A stretch of 64,000 nt of DNA. Source: Tenodera sinensis. Its lineage: Eukaryota > Arthropoda > Insecta > Mantodea > Mantidae. This document shows, one piece after another, positions 59,492 to 64,000 of this stretch. The translations under genes were made by a program, and so were the position numbers. The notes below the pieces were generated by a model that ran no database searches, was not told the origin of the DNA, and saw only the letters and a program-made list of their open reading frames with translations. How positions within the stretch are numbered: the first letter of the stretch is position 1; each line of letters begins with the position of its first letter. Where the stretch lies: contig CM060966.1 in assembly GCA_030765045.1 (NCBI GenBank), forward strand, positions 61,931,786 to 61,995,785, in the 5' to 3' direction.

Positions 59492-62400
59492 TTTTGTTGG
59501 ATTCGAGCAGGTGTTATTTCGCGATAATTCGCTTGTTTGAAGCAATTCCATTCTAATTTTTAACATTCTCTGAATTGTGTAACACTTGTCTCAAAGCGTC
59601 TCTGAGGCTTAGTAGAGACGGCTGGGCACAGTTTTTGTTGGATTCGAGCAGGTGTTGTTTCGCGATAATTCGCTTGTTTGAAGCAATTTCACTCAAATTT
59701 TTGACATTCTCTGAATTTCGTAACACTTGTCTCAAAGCGTCTCTGAGACTTAATAGAGACGGCTGGGGACAGTTTTTGTTGGATTCGAAAAGGTCTTGTT
59801 TCGCGATAATTCGCTTGTCTGAAGCAATTCCACCCTAATTTTTGTCAGTCTCTGATATTTGTAACACTTGTCTCAAAGCGTCTCTGAGGCTTAGTAGAGA
59901 CGGCTGGGCAGAGTTTTTGTTGGATTCGAGCAGTTGTTGTTTCGCGATAATTCGCTTGTTTGAAGCAATTCCACTCTAATTTTTGACATTCTCTGATGTT
60001 TGTAACACTTGTCTCAAAGCGTCTCTGAGGCTTAGTAGAGACGGCTGGGCACAGTTTTTGTTGGATTCGAGCAGGTGTTATTTCGCGATAATTCGCTTGT
60101 TTGAAGCAATTCCACTCTAATTTTTAACATTCTCTGAATTGTGTAACACTTGTCTCCAAGCTTCTCTGAGGTTTAGTAGAGACGGCTGGTCACAGTTTTT
60201 GTTGGATTCGAGCAGGTGTTGTTTCGCGATAATTCGCTTGTTTGAGGCAATTTCACTCAAATTTTTGACATTCTCTGAATTTCGTAACACTTGTCTCAAA
60301 GCGTCTCTGAGGCTTAGTAGAGACGGCTGGGCAGAGTTTTTGTTGGATTCGAGCAGTTGTTGTTTCGCGATAATTCGCTTGTTTGAAGCAATTCCACTCT
60401 AATTTTTGACATTCTCTGATGTTTGTAACACTTGTCTCAAAGCGTCTCTGAGGCTTAGTAGAGACGGCTGGGCACAGTTTTTGTTGGATTCGAGCAGGTG
60501 TTATTTCGCAATAATTCGCTTGTTTGAAGCAATTCCACTCTAATTTTTAACATTCTCTGAATTGTGTAACACTTGTCTCAAAGCGTCTCTGAGGCTTAGT
60601 AGAGACGGGTGGGCACAGTTTTTTTTGGATTCGAGCAGGTGTTGTTTCGCGATATTTCGCTTGTTTGAAGCAATTTCACCCAAATTTTTGACATTCTCTG
60701 AATTTCGTAACACTTGTCTCAAAGCGTCTCTGAGGCTTAGTAGAGACGGCTGGGCACAGTTTTTGTTGGATTCGAGCAGGTGTTATTTCGCGATAATTCG
60801 CTTGTTTGAAGCAATTCCACTCTAATTTTTAACATTCTCTGAATTGTGTAACACTTGTCTCAAAGCGTCTCTGAGGCTTAGTAGAGACGGCTGGGCACAG
60901 TTTTTGCTGCATTCGAGCAGGTGTTGTTTGGCGATAATTCCCTTGTTGGAAGCAATTTCACTCAAATTTTTGACATTCTCTGAATTTCGTAACACTTGGC
61001 TCTAAGCGTCTCTGAGGCTTAGTAGAGACGGCTGGGCAGAGTTTTCGTTGGATTCGAGCAGGTGTTGTTTCGCGATAATTCGCTTGTTTGAAGCAATTCC
61101 ACTCTAATTTTTGACATTCTCTGGTGTTTGTAACACTTGTCTCAAAGCGCCTCTGAGGCTTAGTAGAGACGGCTGGGCAGAGTTTTTGTTGGATTCGAGC
61201 AGGTGTTGTTTCGCGATAATTCGCTTGTTTAGAGCAATTCCACTCTAATTTTTTACATTCTCTGAATTGTGTAACACTTGTCTCAAAGCGTTTCTGAGGC
61301 TCAGTAGAGACGGCAGGGCAGAGTTTTTGTTGGATTCGAGCAGGTGTTATTTCGCGATAATTCGCTTGTTTAGAGCAATTTCACTCTAATTTATTACATT
61401 CTCTGATGTTTGTAACACTTGTCTCAAAGGGCCTCTGAGGATTAGTAGAGACGGCTGGGCACAGCTTTTGTTGGATTCGAGCAGGTGTTGTTTCGCGATA
61501 ATTCGCTTGTTTAGAGCAATTCCACTCTAATTTTTTACATTCTCTGAATTGTGTAACACTTGTCTGAAAGCGTCTTTGAGGCTCAATAGTGACGGCAGGG
61601 CAGAGTTTTTGTTGGATTCGAGCAGGTGTTGTTTCGCGATAATTCGCTTGTTTGAAGCAATTTCACTCAAATTTTTGACATTCTCTGTATTTCGTAACAC
61701 TTGTCACAAAGCGTCTCTGAGGCTTAATAAAAAACGGCTGGCGACAGTTTTTGTTGGATTCGAGCAGGTGTTGTTTCGCGATAATTCGCTTGTTTGAAGC
61801 AATTTCACCCAAATTTTTGACATTCTCTGAATTTCGTAACACTTGTCTGAAAGCGTCTTTGAGGCTCAATAGTGACGGCAGGGCAGAGTTTTTGTTGGAT
61901 TCGAGCAGGTGTTGTTTCGCGATAATTCGCTTGTTTGAAGCAATTTCACTCAAATTTTTGACATTCTCTGTATTTCGTAACACTTGTCTCAAAGCGTCTC
62001 TGAGGCTTAATAAAAAACGGCTGGCGACAGTTTTTGTTGGATTCGAGCAGGTGTTGTTTCGCGATAATTCGCTTGTTTGAAGCAATTTCACCCAAATTTT
62101 TGACATTCTCTGAATTTCGTAACACTTGTCTCAAAGCGTCTCTGAGGCTTAGTAGAGACGGCTGGGCACAGTTTTTGTTGGATTCGAGCGGGTGTTGTTT
62201 CGCGATAATTCGCTTGTTTGAAGCAATTTCACTCAAATTTTTGACATTCTCTGAATTTCGTAACACTTGTCTCAAAGCGTCTCTGAGACTTAATAGAGAC
62301 GGCTGGGGACAGTTTTTGTTGGATTCGAAAAGGTCTTGTTTCGCGATAATTCGCTTGTCTGAAGCAATTCCACCCTAATTTTTGTCAGTCTCTGATATTT

Positions 62401-63300
62401 GTAACACTTGTCTCAAAGCGTCTCTGAGGCTTAGTAGAGACGGCTGGGCACAGTTTTTGTTTGATTCGAGCAGGTGTTATTTCGCGATAATTCGCTTGTT
62501 TGAAGCAATTCCACTCTAATTTTTAACATTCTCTGAATTGTGTAACACTTGTCTCCAAGCTTCTCTGAGGTTTAGTAGAGACGGCTGGGCACAGTTTTTG
62601 TTGGATTCGAGCAGGTGTTGTTTCGCGATAATTCGCTTGTTTGAAGCAATTTCACTCAAATTTTTGACATTCTCTGAATTTCGTAGCACTTGTCTCAGAG
62701 CGTCTCTGAGGCTTAGTAGAGACGGCTGGGCAGAGTTTTTGTTGGATTCGAGCAGTTGTTGTAACGCGATGATTCGCTTGTTTGAAGCAATTCCACTCTA
62801 ATTTTTGACATTCTCTGATGTTTGTAACACTTGTCTCAAAGCGTCTCTGAGGCTTAGTAGAGACGGCTGGGCACAGTTTTTGTTGGATTCGAGCAGGTGT
62901 TGTTTCGCGATAATTCGCTTGTTTAGAGCAATTTCACTCTAAATTTTCACATTCTCTGAATTGTGTAACACTTGTCTCAAAGCGCCTCTGAGGCTTAGTA
63001 GAGACTGCTGGGCAGAGTTTTTTTTGGATTCGAGCAGGTGTTGTTTCGCGATAATTCGCTTGTTTAGAGCAATTCCACTCTAATTTTTTACATTCTCTGA
63101 ATTGTGTAACACTTGTCTCAAAGCGTCTCTGAGGCTCAGTAGAGACGGCAGGGCAGAGTTTTTGTTGGATTCGAGCAGGTGTTGTTTCGCGATAATTCGC
63201 TTGTTTGAAGCAATTCCACTCTAATTTTTTACATTCTCTGATGTTTGTAACACTTGTCTCAAAGCGTCTCTGAGGGTTAGTAGAGACGGCTGGGCACAGT
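59492..63300. repeat. Terminal HOR copy 3 (27 monomers, 3,809 bp)
   Basis: Relative to copy 2 it lacks the duplicated monomer near 57.8 kb. It carries instead a two-monomer tandem duplication (61563-61845 and 61846-62128) and shares the same three-monomer deletion near 62.87 kb. These changes plus a two-base indel account for the length. L1 lies at 60902. A private cluster, GTTGTAACGCGATGATTCGC at about 62757-62776, alters the otherwise nearly invariant TCGCGA core. Confidence 0.85.
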
Positions 63301-64000
63301 TTTTGTTGGATTCGAGCAGGTGTTATTTCGCGATAATTCGCTTGTTTGAAGCAATTCCATTCTAATTTTTAACATTCTCTGAATTGTGTAACACTTGTCT
63401 CAAAGCGTCTCTGAGGCTTAGTAGAGACGGCTGGGCACAGTTTTTGTTGGATTCGAGCAGGTGTTGTTTCGCGATAATTCGCTTGTTTGAAGCAATTTCA
63501 CTCAAATTTTTGACATTCTCTGAATTTCGTAACACTTGTCTCAAAGCGTCTCTGAGACTTAATAGAGACGGCTGGGGACAGTTTTTGTTGGATTCGAAAA
63601 GGTCTTGTTTCGCGATAATTCGCTTGTCTGAAGCAATTCCACCCTAATTTTTGTCAGTCTCTGATATTTGTAACACTTGTCTCAAAGCGTCTCTGAGGCT
63701 TAGTAGAGACGGCTGGGCAGAGTTTTTGTTGGATTCGAGCAGTTGTTGTTTCGCGATAATTCGCTTGTTTGAAGCAATTCCACTCTAATTTTTGACATTC
63801 TCTGATGTTTGTAACACTTGTCTCAAAGCGTCTCTGAGGCTTAGTAGAGACGGCTGGGCACAGTTTTTGTTGGATTCGAGCAGGTGTTATTTCGCGATAA
63901 TTCGCTTGTTTGAAGCAATTCCACTCTAATTTTTAACATTCTCTGAATTGTGTAACACTTGTCTCCAAGCCTCTCTGAGGTTTAGTAGAGACGGCTGGTC
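63301..64000. repeat. Terminal HOR copy 4, partial
   Basis: The first five monomers of the terminal HOR follow the same order as at 51881, 55827 and 59492: TTCCATTCTAATTT, A, E, D with GCAGTTGTTG, and then B into a GGTCACAG monomer cut by the window edge. One private change, CAAGCCTCTCTG near 63966 in place of CAAGCTTCTCTG, is visible. The array evidently continues beyond the window. Confidence 0.85.

Larger units (their letters stand above)
1..64000. repeat. 141-bp tandem satellite array filling the window
   Basis: A 141-bp unit beginning TTTTGTTGGATTCGAGCAGG recurs head-to-tail from the first to the last base, about 454 times, always in the same orientation. Landmarks recur at whole multiples of 141, give or take 1-3 bases. 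No insertion of foreign sequence, inversion or single-copy stretch was seen, and both window edges cut into the array. A standard monomer has about 42% GC and is T-rich on this strand. Adjacent monomers differ by class, while distant ones of the same class can be identical, which is the signature of higher-order repeat organisation. Long HOR satellites are typical of eukaryotic centromeric or pericentromeric heterochromatin; that role is inferred here, not shown. The species and a family name are not recognised. Confidence 0.97.

Noticed and set aside
61663..62106. 147-codon minus-strand open frame, and the many 60-134 codon frames on both strands across the window, as possible repeat proteins
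   Set aside because: They follow the 141-bp period exactly, overlap on both strands, end at the same CTCTAA in class after class, and are shifted by the A-run indel. No ribosome-binding, promoter or splice context or codon-level selection is visible.
1..64000. CRISPR array
   Set aside because: Repeats are 141 bp with no short repeats separated by unique spacers; the whole unit is conserved.
1..64000. Primate alpha satellite, telomeric repeats or ribosomal spacer
   Set aside because: Monomer length is 141 and not about 171. There are no TTAGGG-like runs, and no rRNA sequence or spacer-type promoter repeats interrupt the array.

Overview
The whole 64,000-base window is one uninterrupted tandem satellite array. 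The basic unit is a 141-bp monomer, about 454 of them, all head-to-tail in one orientation. I see no protein-coding gene, RNA gene, transposon, CRISPR array, prokaryotic operon or unique single-copy sequence. An array of this size made of one diverged monomer family, layered into higher-order repeats (HORs), is what eukaryotic centromeric, pericentromeric or heterochromatic satellite DNA looks like. I do not recognise the monomer from a named satellite family, so the organism cannot be assigned beyond 'eukaryote'. A standard monomer has about 42% GC, a strong T-over-A excess on the given strand (51 T to 31 A), and 7 CpGs, which is no CpG depletion.

Monomers fall into recurring classes told apart mainly at monomer positions 57-90 (position 1 is the first T of TTTTGTTGGA). 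These are A (TCACTCAAATTTTTGAC), B (CCACTCTAATTTTTAAC), D (CTCTAATTTTTGAC with GATGTTTG or GATATTTG), E (CCACCCTAATTTTTGTC with TTCGAAAAGG), the TTTAGAGC group C/F/G, a GCTGCATTCGAGC landmark class (L1), and a 142-bp A-run class. Positions 1-47 are far more constant.

Layout. 1-6975: variable HORs, including two adjacent 13-monomer (1,834 bp) copies. 6976-14150: a long block whose last 19 monomers (2,678 bp) are tandemly duplicated. 15471-20998: mostly a second copy of 6310-11474, about 9.16 kb downstream. 20999-28472 and 28473-35946: a 53-monomer (7,474 bp) tandem duplication (U1, U2). 35947-40800: a mosaic returning to the left-hand repeat type. 40801-46249 and 46250-51880: partial third and fourth copies of the 7.47-kb unit (U3, U4). 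51881-64000: a terminal HOR of 28, 26 and 27 monomers plus a partial fourth copy.

The array records its own turnover: nested tandem duplications in whole-monomer steps, one- to four-monomer indels, a deletion junction inherited by three copies, a conversion-like patch shorter than one monomer, and fresh one- and two-monomer duplications. Each standard monomer also carries a 7-bp inverted repeat with a 10-bp spacer, an almost invariant TCGCGA-containing core, and a tRNA B-box-like motif on the minus strand. The open reading frames of 60-147 codons on both strands are by-products of a repeat length divisible by three and are not annotated as genes. Coordinates of large blocks come from reading shared variants by eye; most boundaries are good to about one monomer.
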